Part shown: one piece after another, positions 1-12,092 of the stretch | Position numbering within the stretch: the first letter of the stretch is position 1 | Layout: the number at the start of each line of letters is the position of its first letter | Assembly (NCBI GenBank): GCA_014904845.1 | Contig: MU119205.1 | Span: forward strand, 434,001 to 498,000 | DNA: 64,000 nt | Reading direction: 5' to 3' | Source: Acephala macrosclerotiorum | Lineage: Eukaryota; Ascomycota; Leotiomycetes; Helotiales; Mollisiaceae | Position numbers and translations under genes: made by a program | The notes under the pieces: model-generated | Databases searched by the model: none | Told to the model about the DNA's origin: nothing | What the model saw: only the letters and a program-made list of their open reading frames with translations

Positions 1-2139
1 GGTTCTTAATCAAAAAGAGTTGTGCGTCCATGATCCCCGAGGTTCGCATAATAGTTGTAGCTGCTTTTTGAAGGGATTCAGTGGCTTGGTGAACGATTTC
101 GTACAGAACGTCACTGTCTCTCTATACGTTTGTCAGCGGTGAACCTTAATCTAGCTAAGAGAGAGCGTACTGGTCTGTCATATGTCCCTTCGTGATACAG
201 GACAAGCAACTTGATAGCAGTCTGAACTGTTGGGTAGGTATAAGATACTGCCGGTCCTTGAGTTGTAGGCGTCGGAGGCTTCTCATCATCCGGCTGCCCA
301 TTGCTTGTCGTTGGCCTTTTCTTCCCTCCTGCAAGCGGCGCAGCATTGATAGCTAATCGAAGGTCCTCCGGAGTAGGTTTGAATTGGCTGATCTCTCCAG
401 CTGTTTTGAGGAAAAGCGAGTCCAACAGCTTGTAGAGATGCCTGACCAGGAAAGCTTGAGCTATGGGCTTCTTATCGTTGTGCGAATAGTCGTCCATATC
501 CCCATCAGAAGAGGACATGTACATTGTTTCCAACCAATTTACGACTCCGCAGATCTTCTCGACGCCACCGGTGCTCAAATACGGCACGAGAGTAGCGTTC
601 AAAGGCTCGAGATGCGAAAGGATATTGTCTTCGAGTCTGCCTCCATACTGGGTGCTTTTGTTCCATCCCTCCATAGGACCATAATCGGCTAAGAGAGGAC
701 CGTCGTGGAAGAACTTGGTGACCAGTTTCTGCTCGTTGTGACAGACATCGAGAATGTGCTGGATGCAGAGTCTGGCAAAGGACTCAAATTCCGTATCAGG
801 CTTCTCATTCACGACATACTTCTTCAAATTCTTGGATACCACAATGGCTACTGGCTCTCGAGACCTGAGGTAAGACTCGATCAGTTGGTAGTAGAACTCA
901 TGAAATCGAGACACCTGGGGTCCTAGGAGCTCATCAGAGCCTGCTTGCCCAAATGCGAATTCTCTAGTGGTCAAAAGCTTTTCCACTTGGGATCCTAAGT
1001 TGTCGTAGACAGTTTCATATCTTCCGTGCGTCAGAATATATTCCGCTGTCTCGTTATGGTCTCTGGAGCGCAACTCCCTGGTGACCTCATCAGTCACCTC
1101 TCTCATAGCCGAAGAGAATGCTGTTTGAACAATGTTGAGCGATCGTTCAAGTAGAGATATGTAACGCGTCTTGTAGACTGTAGAATCGCGGTAATTTGGC
1201 TGATTGTGTTAGCTTGTCGCCCTCGGATTCGCACATGAGTTGAAGTCTTTGCTTCAACAAAATTATTTCAAAAAGGGGGTAATATAAGATAGAGAATTCG
1301 TACATGCTGATCCATGAAGTCAATGCAAGTGTTGAGATTCATCAGCATATCGAGGAAATCGTCGCTTCTGACTAGCCTGCCAGCTCCTGGAGCATTAAGA
1401 CGTCTGGTCAGAGGCTCGAGATATGCATAATATTGAAGGTCAGTCCCAACTTCATCAGCAAGGCTTCGTAGCCGCTGCTGCTCAGCCAGTAGATCTTCAC
1501 ATTGGGCCTGGAATGCAGTAGTCTCTGACTCAACAGCTTTGAATGACTGTGATAGAGAAGCCAATAGGTCTAATGCATCGGTGGTATCTTTGAGCAAGGT
1601 GTTCAGATGCCTTTCTGATAAAGCCAACTGATCTCTATAAAGTCTGCTCAAAAGTCAATCACAGTTCAAGTAGGAATAAACCAAAACATACTGATATTCT
1701 TCTTGGCTTTCGTCCAGAAGTTCGTCCTCTACATCTTCATATCGGGCTGTGAGGGTGAGAGCAGCTGTTTTGTCTTCATTGGGCTCCAACACATCACGTG
1801 GTGCTTTTGTCTGAACTTCGTTATTCAGAAAGCTCATGGCAACATCGTAGAAGTCACTATAAGACTTGGCTCTTCTGACAAGGGTCGCTTGCGGTGGTCC
1901 TTTGATACCAATGGTATCTTCATATATGTCCATCATTGGCCTATGACCAATATTGGAATTGCTATCCTGTCGACATATCAGTAATGTTTTGTTATTCACG
2001 TTGTTTTGCAGTGTAAAGGACAGACATTTGTTTGCTGGAGCAAAGACTCTCTCCGCTGATGCTTTGATGGCTGAGAAGCTATGGAGTCACTCTTGGAGTG
2101 CGAGTTAGGTACATAGCTGTACCAGGAGTCTTCGTACAT
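1..2139 (-). CDS. COG3: Conserved oligomeric Golgi complex subunit 3 (Sec34), 3' end outside window
   Basis: Subunit of the COG tethering complex, which captures recycling vesicles at the Golgi. The start ATG is at 2139 (protein begins MYEDSWYSYVP). I read introns at about 1974-2032, 1644-1691, 1200-1303 and 122-170; each has GT-AG ends and keeps the frame. Joining across 1200-1303 gives the COG3-typical HPNYRDSTVYKTRY segment, and the last intron (122-170) restores the frame into DSDVLYEIVHQATESLQ and then DAQLFLIKN, the conserved COG3 C-terminal region. An in-frame TGA at 111-113 is therefore not the end of the protein: it lies in the wrong frame downstream of that intron. The gene is cut by the left edge. 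It is divergent from the RCC1-repeat gene at 2409. Family assignment is firm; the exact first intron is less so. Confidence 0.9.
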
Positions 2140-2408
2140 CCTGATCTGTCGGTGGAGTGGTTTGCTAGGAGAGGAAGCGGGAAGGGAAGGCTGACAGAGA
2201 ACACGGTTCGTGACGCACGGGCTACAAGACAAGGCTGCACAATTGCTCCTCTAGCTAACCGTAATCGCCCAAAATCATACCGTCATGGATGGCGAGGCTG
2301 AAGAAAACAACATTCGATATCAGCTTAAAGGCCAATTTGCTAATTCAACGATCATCCGCAATCCAATGGACTAGAATCACGAAGATACCGGTTACCACGT
2401 TCTTCAGT

Positions 2409-4130
2409 ATGTTTTCCTTGAGATCAACAGCACGACAACTTCCTCGAGCATGTAAGTGGTCACGAGCGCAGATTCTTGCCACAAGAAGTTTTCGAAGGGA
2501 AATCCAGACTCGAGTTGCTGCTGCTAGTAGAACTGGTGGACGGAAGGCTGGATTAATTGCCTCTTTGTTAGTAGGAGGAGGATGTCTGTATGCTCTTGGA
2601 TATCCGAGAAGCTTGCAAGCAGAGGCAATCCCGGCACCAGCGGAAATCAAGTTCGAGGAGCCTCGAAAGAAGCCGGCTTCGAGAGAGGAAAATAGAGAAT
2701 TGATCAGCTCACAGCATCTTCAAGTCAAGAATAGTTGGGAGAATCTAGGTGTCTATGCGTGGGGTAGCAACACCGGTCGAGTTGCTGCTCCAGATTCAGA
2801 CGAATCAATTATAAAATCTCCGAGAAGGATAACTTACTTTGACGGAAAGATCATTCGGGATATCAAGCTGGACAAGAACTTTGGAGCTGCAATCGCTGAA
2901 AATGGAGATTTGCTCCAATGGGGGGGAACTGGATGCCGAGAGCCTACGCCAACTTTGAGAGGGAAAGATTTGATCAAGCTCTCGATTTCGAGGGATAGGA
3001 TTATTGCTCTGTCAAAGAATGGGACAGTTTACTCAATACCAGCAGTCCAGGAGGATCAAACTACTGGACCCAAGTCTCTAGAGAGCTCCTGGTTCCCCTT
3101 CTGGAAGAGTAGGTCGAATATTAGTTATCGAACGCTTCAACTGAGCAAGATGTCATGGGGTGAGAAGGTATCGGATGTCAGCAGTGGACTTGAGCATTGT
3201 CTCATCTTGACATCGACTGGACGACTATTCTCCGCAGCTTCTGGGACAGAAGACTTTCCATCTAAAGGACAACTTGGTGTGCCTGGATTGACTTGGACAA
3301 CAAGACCTGAAGGTGCTTACGACCAGCCTCATGAGGTCAGCACTCTGCGAGGCTTTGATATTGCCAAGATCGCTGCAGGAGATTTCCATTCTCTAGCTGC
3401 AGACCAAGCTGGCAGAGTATTTGCCTGGGGAGACAATTCATTTGGACAACTCGGTTTTGAGGCCACACCAGAATCTCCTTTCATCGACGCCCCTTCTCTT
3501 CTTCCTATCGACAAGCTTTACAAGGGCACAAATCTGCTGCCACGAGTCACCGGTTTGGCTGCAGGAGGCGTAAACAGCTATTTCACTATCGATGCTACGC
3601 GGGCAGCTGGACAAGGTGGGGAGGATCCGCGAGGACTTGGCCGTATTACTGCGGACACATGGGCATGTGGACAAGGAATCTGGGGTGGGCTTGGGAACGG
3701 ACGATGGACTCATGTTCAAGGGACGCCAACCAAAATCAAAGCGTTATCAGGTCTCTTCGAGTACGACGAAACAACGAACAAGGTCATTCCTATACGATTA
3801 GCTCACCTCAACGTTGGGGCTACGCATATGTCTGCTATAATGAGCAATGTCACCTATGTTGGAGCCCATGGTAGGAGCTCAGGGAATGAGGTGCTTTGGT
3901 GGGGTAACAACGAATATTATCAGCTAGGGACAGGCAAGAGGAACAATATCAGCAATCCTACATACATTCCTCCTATGGATGTTGAAGCGGACAAAGAGAA
4001 AGGAAGAAGAGAGGAGCATCGTTTCCAGATCGCTCCGAGGAAGACGATCAGAGTTGACGGAAGGAAAGTAAGCGTGGAGCAAAGGATTGAGTGTGGACGA
4101 GGGGTAACAGCTGTGTATTCTGGGGCATGA
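2409..4130 (+). CDS. FMP25: Mitochondrial RCC1-repeat protein (Fmp25-like)
   Basis: Probable mitochondrial inner-membrane protein of the Fmp25 family; the yeast member is needed for an early step of respiratory complex III assembly. The frame is open from 2289, but I prefer the ATG at 2409, because it starts directly with an arginine-rich, acid-poor presequence (MFSLRSTARQLPRACKW) as in mitochondrial imports. A hydrophobic stretch (LIASLLVGGGCLYALGY) follows and should be the membrane anchor. RCC1-like blades are visible as YAWGSNTGRVA, LQWGGTG, FAWGDNSFGQLG, WACGQGIWGGLGNG and WWGNNEYYQLGTG, spread over the last 450 residues, giving a seven-blade propeller. Single exon, about 573 aa from this start. 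Divergent from COG3, about 270 bp between start codons. Confidence 0.85.
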   Translation: MFSLRSTARQLPRACKWSRAQILATRSFRREIQTRVAAASRTGGRKAGLIASLLVGGGCLYALGYPRSLQAEAIPAPAEIKFEEPRKKPASREENRELISSQHLQVKNSWENLGVYAWGSNTGRVAAPDSDESIIKSPRRITYFDGKIIRDIKLDKNFGAAIAENGDLLQWGGTGCREPTPTLRGKDLIKLSISRDRIIALSKNGTVYSIPAVQEDQTTGPKSLESSWFPFWKSRSNISYRTLQLSKMSWGEKVSDVSSGLEHCLILTSTGRLFSAASGTEDFPSKGQLGVPGLTWTTRPEGAYDQPHEVSTLRGFDIAKIAAGDFHSLAADQAGRVFAWGDNSFGQLGFEATPESPFIDAPSLLPIDKLYKGTNLLPRVTGLAAGGVNSYFTIDATRAAGQGGEDPRGLGRITADTWACGQGIWGGLGNGRWTHVQGTPTKIKALSGLFEYDETTNKVIPIRLAHLNVGATHMSAIMSNVTYVGAHGRSSGNEVLWWGNNEYYQLGTGKRNNISNPTYIPPMDVEADKEKGRREEHRFQIAPRKTIRVDGRKVSVEQRIECGRGVTAVYSGA

Positions 4131-4409
4131 TGATGTATGAGACATGCTTCTACGATGTATTTTGCTGTATTTCATCTGGGAGATAGAGTGGATGGGTTCC
4201 ACATTTGTATACGCCTCCTCCAAACGGCCATTCTGGGTCGTTTTGTAATAAACGTAAATCTCCCTTCTGGGGTCCATGTCACAACTAAATCCAACAAAAT
4301 CGTGCTTATAGGTTCATTGCCAAGTAGCTCTTCTATTCGAAGCTATTCTTGAAGAAACACATCCCAATTTCCATGCAATTGACGCCCATTCTCCCACCCA
4401 AATGACCTT

Positions 4410-5093
4410 TTATGCCTGAGTAGTCTTGGCAGCAGCCTGGTTGGGATTGACCTTCTTTCCATCCTTGTTGTATCGGACTCGTGGAGGAGGAGCACGGTTG
4501 CGACGACCTTCGCGGGATCGGACACTGAGAAAATTGTCAGCCCTGCTGATCTTCTAAGGATGTTCGACCAAGGTTCATCTCAGTGCGTAACGTACCGGAC
4601 AATCTTGCCATGGATAGCGCAGGAGACACAGTACTGCAACTTGAGGTACATCTTGGGAACGGTGTATTCCGGGAATACAGATGCGTCCGAGATATCACCT
4701 GTGGGAACAGTATGTCAGCATGATTTTTAAGCAGTATGAGGAATATTCGATCCCAGTGCTTCTGAATTGTTTCCAAGCCCGAATATGGAGGAAAGTACGT
4801 ACGAATAGCGGCAGACTCGACCTATGTTTGAACCTCGACGTTAGCTTATTCCTCTGCATATTCTTCCAGAAATTTTGCTCACCATGTTTCTGATTGTAAA
4901 TCTCTTTATTGCCTTATCTTTGGGTGTGCAGCGAGAGCAGTTGGAGCAGCGGATAGGCTTGACATGACCGCGTCCCTTCTTGTTACGACCGCTGAAGTTG
5001 ACTTATTAGCCTTTGCGTCTTTGAGATCTCGGGATCCTGAAGGAGGAAGTTGAAGGAGGGAATTGCTCACTTGCTTGCTCTCTTCTTCACCAT
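4410..5093 (-). CDS. RPS26: 40S ribosomal protein eS26
   Basis: Small-subunit ribosomal protein at the mRNA exit region. Five exons by eye: 5071-5093, 4883-4991, 4803-4821, 4596-4698 and 4410-4524, totalling 369 nt (122 aa). The protein begins [20 protein letters not shown] and shows the family's zinc-site cysteines in [14 protein letters not shown] and [12 protein letters not shown], then [19 protein letters not shown]. The third exon is only 19 nt (codes VESAAI plus one base), so automatic annotation may miss it. All introns have GT-AG ends, and the joined protein matches eS26 end to end. Head-to-head with the ubiquitin-ribosomal fusion gene at 5413, suggesting co-regulation of two ribosomal genes. 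Confidence 0.96.
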
Positions 5094-6070
<977 letters not shown>

Positions 6071-6787
6071 AGCAATGGCGGCGGTAGATGGACGGATGGC
6101 TTCTGAAAGTGCATGATGTACCTAGTCAAGCTTACTCATCAAATGCTAAGCAGTTGCTGGACTGACAATACAACGGGGTTTTTACTTGTGATTTGAAATC
6201 AGTGGTGATATGTATGATTTGTTCTGAGAAGTCTCCTTGAGCTCATCCAACCGTTCGAATGCCCCATTGCACTCCGGGACATCAAAATATACGCAGAAGG
6301 ACCAACGAGCATTTAGGACCTCTTCACTGGGGCGACATTCAAGTGGATGTACTGCTGCATGAAAGGGAGTCTGAACGGTTACTCAATACTAGAATTGATC
6401 ATTACGACGGGATGAAGTCATACTCAAGAATACGATTCTTAAGACATGCCTTCTTACTCCGATAACCACATAAATGGTTCTCGCAGCCTTTCGCCACACT
6501 TTACGAGTTGGTCTTAAATTCACCTTTGATTATAGTCGAGCCGCGAGTAGTTTTCTCGGCTCTAACGTCGTCGTCTTTTCTACCGAACCACACCTATCAT
6601 TTACACGACACATCCAAATTCGCGGTCTACTACGTGATAGCCTCGTTTCCCTTGTTTTCTTCATAGAAGATCAAGACTAACGCAGTCGACTTCAAATTCG
6701 AACGCGCTCTCAGATCGATCAGACTCTTGAAGCCGACACCTAGTACGAAGTCTCCGTCACCTTCATAATTGCACTGCTTAGACACCC
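6071..6787. other. Intergenic, no gene seen
   Basis: Downstream of the ubiquitin fusion; the open frames here are short, of mixed composition and match nothing I know. The last 200 bp probably contain the promoter of the small gene at 6788. Confidence 0.5.
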
Positions 6788-7231
6788 ATGTTCATAGCGG
6801 ACTGCCATCCAAAAGCCAATCTGTCCTCTCAAACAACCCCCTCAGGCACGACTGGACTACCTCGTCTCAGCACACGTAGCGAGGTTGAAGATGCCTTGAA
6901 GAAGGTATGTCACACTTTGTCTCAACCCAATGTGTTTTCGCGCATGCTGATGTTTTCTATACAAATGAAGATGAAGATCAAGGAGGAGAACACAAAGTCT
7001 ACGGCTATTGCGGCGGCAGAGGTTCCTCGGACAGCTCTGACGGAGACAAAGCAGCAAGGACCAGCGGAGAATCGATATCTGCTACGGGTTACTACAGGTG
7101 AAGAGTATGATAAACCGGGGCTCTATATTCCAAATATAGAGAGTGCAATTCTGTATGACCGGATCGAGAAGTCCTTCGCGAGCAAGGCGCAAAAGAAACG
7201 AGAGGAGCAGGAGGGAAAGCAACAACGATAG
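6788..7231 (+). CDS. Small hypothetical protein
   Basis: I do not recognise this protein. It starts at the ATG at 6788 and reads open to TAG at 7229-7231 (147 aa). A plausible intron lies at 6905-6970 (GTATGT donor, GCTGAT branch-like site, acceptor AAATGAAG). It is 66 nt, a multiple of three with no stop, so spliced (125 aa) and unspliced products are both in frame. The segment RYLLRVTTGEEYDK looks like a conserved strand-forming core, and the C-terminus is lysine/glutamate-rich and helical (SKAQKKREEQEGKQQR). No signal peptide or membrane segment. Cytosolic or nuclear location is only a guess. Confidence 0.5.
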   Translation: MFIADCHPKANLSSQTTPSGTTGLPRLSTRSEVEDALKKVCHTLSQPNVFSRMLMFSIQMKMKIKEENTKSTAIAAAEVPRTALTETKQQGPAENRYLLRVTTGEEYDKPGLYIPNIESAILYDRIEKSFASKAQKKREEQEGKQQR

Positions 7232-7952
7232 ACTATACAGCAAGGCAAGAGCAATAGCTAGCCAGCTGACAGCACGACGATGAGTTGAGACTTCGAATTC
7301 AAATTGCAGCATGGAAATCGAAATCGATATCAAAACTTCCCGTCTACGTGCCAAAGTGCCCTCTCGTGCCCTCTCGCATGCCCTGCAGTCTCATAGCTCT
7401 CTGGAATTACTACGCTCCAAGGGTAACATTTCAAAAAAATAAAATAAAAAAAAATAAAATTTGGGGGTGATATTCGAAAACTCCCTTGACCAAAAGCAAA
7501 TTCTATCTGTCCTTGATCTCCTATATGTAGAATCAAGTCTTGCGAAGAATTCCACAAAGTCTGTTGAGCAAGCACGTGCCCTCGCCTCCTTTCCATCAAC
7601 CCCGCGCTCGCCAAGGCCCCTAATGCCCCTCCTTTGTGTTTCAGTGTGGAACCATACTAACCCAACTCTCCCGACAGCTTCATTTGCTTGGTGTATGCGT
7701 ACAAGAGGCTCGGCATTCAGCTTAACAAGCATGTTTAGTTTGCTCTTGTTCCCTGATCAGCTTCAATAGTTTGCGTATCTTTTCATTGGCGTGACGTAAG
7801 GCTTGGCAAGTGAAGCCTTGGATAGCAGCTCTGCTCTACCTCGAGTGAGGGTTATTTGATCGTGTGCTCTCTCCTTCTTTTTTCCAAATCCTAAACCTTT
7901 TTGCTTGAATTTAGTCTGCAACACTCACCCGGAAAAAAAACAATCTTCCAAC
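7232..7952. other. Intergenic, AT-rich tract
   Basis: Holds an A-rich low-complexity run at about 7434-7460 (A-runs broken by single T) and otherwise nothing I can assign. The pyrimidine-rich stretch before 7953 fits a fungal core promoter. Confidence 0.45.
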
Positions 7953-8414
7953 ATGGATTTCGTCAACAAATTCACAGGCGGCGGCAATAACCAAGAGCAA
8001 GGCCAAGCCCAGCAGCAACAACACCAAAACCAAACCCAAAACCAAAACCAGCAGAGCCCCGACTCCAATCAATCCGGCGGAGGTCTCTTCGACAACCTAG
8101 GAGACAAATTCAACTCCGCAGCAGGTGGTGGACGAGAAAGCGAGAAGAACGAGGATATGCTTGACAAAGGTACCCTTTCCCCTCCCCTCCTTTACCTGGT
8201 CGTTTTATTCGAGAGTTTTGGGGACAATGGCTGATAATTATACGCAGGAATCGATTTCGTACAAGAGAAGTTCATGGGACAAGGGCCACAAGATAACGAA
8301 TCTGCGGTTGAGCAGGCGAAGGACGAGCAGATTTCAGATTTTATTAGGAGACAGTATAAGGGGGTGACGGGAAACGATATTCCGATTAAGGATAAGGAGA
8401 CTAGGTTTGGTTGA
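7953..8414 (+). CDS. Small glutamine/glycine-rich stress-type protein
   Basis: Two exons, 7953-8169 and 8248-8414 (384 nt, 127 aa), with a GTACCC donor and TATACGCAG acceptor. The N-terminal half is a low-complexity Gln/Asn/Gly tract (QQQQHQNQTQNQNQQ). The C-terminal half has a conserved look: GIDFVQEKFMGQGPQDNE, AKDEQISDFIRRQYKG, and DIPIKDKET. This layout is shared by a family of small fungal proteins often called DNA-damage-responsive; I make that link from memory of the C-terminal motif, and no biochemical role is visible. The start MDFVNKFTGGG is preferred over an in-frame upstream non-ATG codon. No membrane segment. Confidence 0.75.
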
Positions 8415-9062
8415 GATGGATGCTGTCCTCGTTTGGAAGGACATTGAGGGAGTCATGTGTGCGGGTGGTATATGGATTTGAGCCTTTGGGTTTCTCCGAT
8501 CTCAATTCTGTTGTTAAAGTGCTTTCATTTTGTGTTTAAGACAAGATTAAGTCTCGTATTCGTCCCATAGCCCTGCTCAGTCTGAATGGTTTTCAAACTA
8601 CTCCGAACTCACCCTTGTGTGAACTTGTCCGATCTCACAATTCTTCGTTATGTTGCACTTCGCATAACGAACATGTTCATCGCAACGGCAAATTCCCAGT
8701 CTTCAAGTGGACTTTGTGGAGGGAATAGTTGCGATAATATCCATCATCTGATATTAGATGTCTGTTCTCCAGGTTTTGACAGGCCATGTGTAACAGTTTT
8801 CATCTGATGTTCAAGGTCTGGATTGTTCTTATCCGTTCTCTTTTGGGATAGTGGTGTGGTGATCTTACTTGTATCATTCCATTATTCGTTTCATGGAGGG
8901 GTATGAAGCTCATGGATCTTGATCCTGGGGATGTGGAATGTTTAGGAAAGTGCTTGGACTGCAATTGGGCAGCGATCAATTTGGAACCCCATGCTATGCT
9001 TTTGTTTCCAGATATCCACTCAACCTTCCTTCGCCAAACCCATGCCCTACCCCTACCCCGAT
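8415..9062. other. Convergent 3' region, no gene seen
   Basis: Lies between the convergent ends of the small stress-type gene and the chitinase. Only short unmatched open frames; probably two 3' UTRs. Confidence 0.5.
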
Positions 9063-10524
9063 TTACTTAAACCCCTTCCGCAAATTCTCAAACTTCGAAT
9101 GCGGATACTCAATACAATTCTTCTTCGTTTCCAGCTCCCCAAGCACGTTGACCACATTCCCAATCAAGCTCTCACTTCCGGGTTTGTCTGCTGAGCTCTC
9201 CCACCACATCCCGCCACCAAGACGATGTCGTTTGATCCATTCTGCCTTCTCCCTCGCCATCTGAACCGTATCGTACGTAACCAGATGTCTCTTAGCCGGG
9301 TCGTAGCTGTACGTCGCCTTCGCTTCAGGATCATACTTCTCCTCTGCCCCAGGCAACGGCAACGCCTTAAAATCAAACACCCCATTCTCCCAACTTCCTT
9401 GTCCTACGCCGGAATACGGCTTCCCGATCCCATCAGTATTCTCGAATGCTCTGCCATATAACGGCATTCCCAGAACAATCTTGTCTGATCTCACGCCTTG
9501 ACTCCTGTAATAGTCCACGGCCTGTTCGGTGTTAAATGGTGTTCTTTTGGGGTCACCGCAACCGCAAAGGTTGGCCTGATGCCCTGCATGAGAGTCCCAT
9601 GAACCAGCGTAATCATATGCCATCAAGTTCCAGAAATCGAGATAATGGTCCATGCCCCTAATATCCATGTTTTGGTAGTTTTGTGGTCCGGCGGGACATG
9701 CTACCGTGAGTTCGAAATGATGGTGATTTGGTAGAGTTCTTGCGTAGTGATCCATGGCTTCTCGAACTTCTTTGAGAAGTAAGACGAAATGTTGAGCTTC
9801 AGTCTGGGATTTTGGATATTCCCAATCAATATCAATGCCGTCGAATCCGAAGTGTTTGATGAGTTCTACGCAGGAGGAAGCAAATTTTTGGCGGGAAACT
9901 GGGGAAGAGGCAGGGACGGCGAAGTTTGAAGAATAGGTCCAGCCTCCGATGCTGAGGAGGATTTTGAGGGAGCGATTTTTCTGTTTGAGGAGGTTGAGTT
10001 GCTTCATGCAGCCGTAGAGATTGTCACCGACGTCGTTCCAGGAGTCGTTTTCCCAGTGAATGTCTTTGTCGGCCCAGAGGTCGGTGAGGTAGCTGGGAGG
10101 GATATCAGCTAGGATCCATGAGGTCTGAGAAATATTTGAAAGTTCGGTGATCTTCAAGGATTTGAAGGTGCAAGATAGTAAACAAATAAAGTATAAAACA
10201 CAAGAAGCAGAAAACCAGCACTCACACCTCCCCACTATCCGGCCTAACATTAGCAAACGCATACAAAACATGAGTCAACTTCTCCGCCGGTAAATCCTGC
10301 GGCCTATGCTTTCTCCCATAAATCGCCCAGTTGACAAAGTATGCTACTGATTTGTATCCGTCGCCTCCTCCCATTTTGCTATCTTTGCTCTGAAGCTTTT
10401 CTGTTAATGAAGAAGACGAGGTTAGTGAGAACGAAGGGGACGTTTGGTAACGTGATATGAGGAAGGCTAGGAATAGAATGAGAAGAGGGGCTGAACAGAG
10501 GAGGATTCGTCTTAGTGTTGCCAC
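9063..10524 (-). CDS. GH18 chitinase (class V), membrane-anchored or secreted
   Basis: Hydrolyses beta-1,4-linkages in chitin, probably in wall remodelling. Two exons, about 10227-10524 and 9063-10122, separated by a ~104-nt intron (GTGTGAG donor, TTTCTCAG acceptor). Domain marks in order: [40 protein letters not shown], the catalytic [10 protein letters not shown] near 9815-9843 (the last Glu is the proton donor), [17 protein letters not shown], and [11 protein letters not shown] near the end. No chitin-binding module. The frame before the first ATG (10374) encodes a strong hydrophobic segment ([11 protein letters not shown]) after a basic start, but it begins with GTG at 10524. Either a short upstream exon or a non-AUG start supplies the signal anchor, or the protein starts at [10 protein letters not shown] and is cytosolic. 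Confidence 0.88.
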
Positions 10525-11129
10525 GATGGAAGTGAAGATTTGGGAAAGGTCCGAAGGTGAAGGATAGGTTTCCTTTTAATGTCTATTCAAGTGTGGGGTG
10601 TGGCGATGCATTTGTGCTTGAGTTGTTGTCCAAGGCGGAGGCGAGCTGGGCTGGGATGTGGTCAGCTCCAATCACGAGGCTGAGTCGAGACATGACGACG
10701 ACGCAGCAGAGAGACCAAGTGCTGTTACGTTCAATTTACTTATACATTTGCATTTGAGTTATTCACGGATTCGCTGAGATGGGGTTCCTTGGGTCTCATA
10801 ACTTTGCAACGTTTCATTCATTTATATCATGTCGTTCGTCAGCTCTAGGCGGCTGCCAGAACAATAGCCCTTATTGGCCTATTTATCGGCAAGTGTCTGT
10901 TATATTGCCACCTGGGTCTCCTCTACAATGTAGATCTTGGAGAGCGTAGGATCATGACAAGCTGAGCCTTAATAGGTCATCGCCATCAAGTACCGGTAGC
11001 TATGGTATGCGTTCCCCACCATCTCAAAGCTGTCCTCGGAACGCAATACCACATGCGAGCTCCGTTCTCTATCGAATCACTCTTAATAGCAAAGGATGTA
11101 ACGATTCGTTCATCTTTCCCATGCGGCGC
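10525..11129. other. Intergenic, possible chitinase upstream exon
   Basis: No independent gene is convincing. On the minus strand an ATG near 10693 could start an unseen first exon of the chitinase, but I found no clear donor to link it. Confidence 0.35.
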
Positions 11130-12092
11130 CTAATCCTCCTTCGGGTTGTTCTTGCCCTGATAAATGTCCATCCGCCTACCCTTGATGTCCTCACTGGAGC
11201 AGATCTCCTGCGGAGGCAGAGCTCTTCCGAGGCTCTCCTCTTTTGGATCGATCACTCCATACCCTTCTGGATCCCTTTGTTTCAGAAAACTGTGTATTCT
11301 TTCTTCCCTAGATCCATACACGGTCGTCGTCTCCTTCCTCCGGCGCATGAGGTCCTTGGAGATGTTGTCATGTAGAGCATCTCTTTGCTCAACGAAGCTT
11401 ACGCCATAGGTGCCTGCCCTTGTAGCTTGACCTATGCCTCCAAGTGTCGCAAATATCATGATCAAAGCCACAAAGGCACTGTTCGAGACAAATCTTGGTT
11501 CTTGAGGTCCTTTGGCATCTCGCTGATACCACTTCTCCCAGTCCTCCCATGTTGCATTCTGACTAGGCCCACCGGGGCCGCCTCCCCATCCTCTGCCGCT
11601 ATATGTACCCCATGTAGTTGCTGGGTCTGATGAATCTCGAGGTCCAACGACATCCGGTGATCCGTTCCAACCTGCTCCATAGCAGTCATAAGCACCACGC
11701 TTGACGGGATCTGAAAGGATATCGTTCGCAGCAACTACCAGCCGGTATCTCTCGAGTTTCGTAGTGTACGAAAGCCCATCCTGCGATGACTCGAGATCAT
11801 GCCGATCCGGGTGATACTGCTTTACCAGTTCATAGAACCTTTTCTTCGAGTACGGCGATCCCTTCTTCTGACCAAAGATCTGATATGGAGTTGGAACCGA
11901 ATTGGCAGAAGTGAGCTCCGGCCAACGATGTCTCTCATGGTTATGTCTGCTATGGCCGTCCGAGACCATAGCATATGAACGACATTGCTGTTGCGCTTTC
12001 AAGGCCGGATGTGATGACGTCTTCGATGTTGACGAGGTTTGGAGGGAGTGTAAGTTGTTGCATGAGAGTAGTATTCCTGATTTCTTGAACAT
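11130..12092 (-). CDS. J-domain (DnaJ) protein with a membrane segment
   Basis: Hsp70 co-chaperone. Single exon, 320 aa, ATG at 12092. The N-terminus is rich in Ser, Lys and Thr with few acids (MFKKSGILLSCNNLHSLQ), consistent with mitochondrial targeting. The J domain spans about residues 65-140: TPYQIFGQKKGSPYSKKRFYELV, the HPD motif in KQYHPDRHD, then LVVAANDILSDPVKRGAYD. A Gly-rich linker (GRGWGGGPGGPS) follows, and a hydrophobic stretch (FVALIMIFATLGGIGQA) at about residues 205-222 should cross a membrane. The charged C-terminus has no known domain. This arrangement is common for fungal mitochondrial membrane J proteins. The specific Hsp70 partner is unknown. Confidence 0.85.
   Translation of the reverse strand: MFKKSGILLSCNNLHSLQTSSTSKTSSHPALKAQQQCRSYAMVSDGHSRHNHERHRWPELTSANSVPTPYQIFGQKKGSPYSKKRFYELVKQYHPDRHDLESSQDGLSYTTKLERYRLVVAANDILSDPVKRGAYDCYGAGWNGSPDVVGPRDSSDPATTWGTYSGRGWGGGPGGPSQNATWEDWEKWYQRDAKGPQEPRFVSNSAFVALIMIFATLGGIGQATRAGTYGVSFVEQRDALHDNISKDLMRRRKETTTVYGSREERIHSFLKQRDPEGYGVIDPKEESLGRALPPQEICSSEDIKGRRMDIYQGKNNPKED

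Noticed and set aside
111..113. In-frame TGA as the end of COG3
   Set aside because: A GT-AG intron at 122-170 moves the frame and continues into conserved COG3 residues beyond the left edge.
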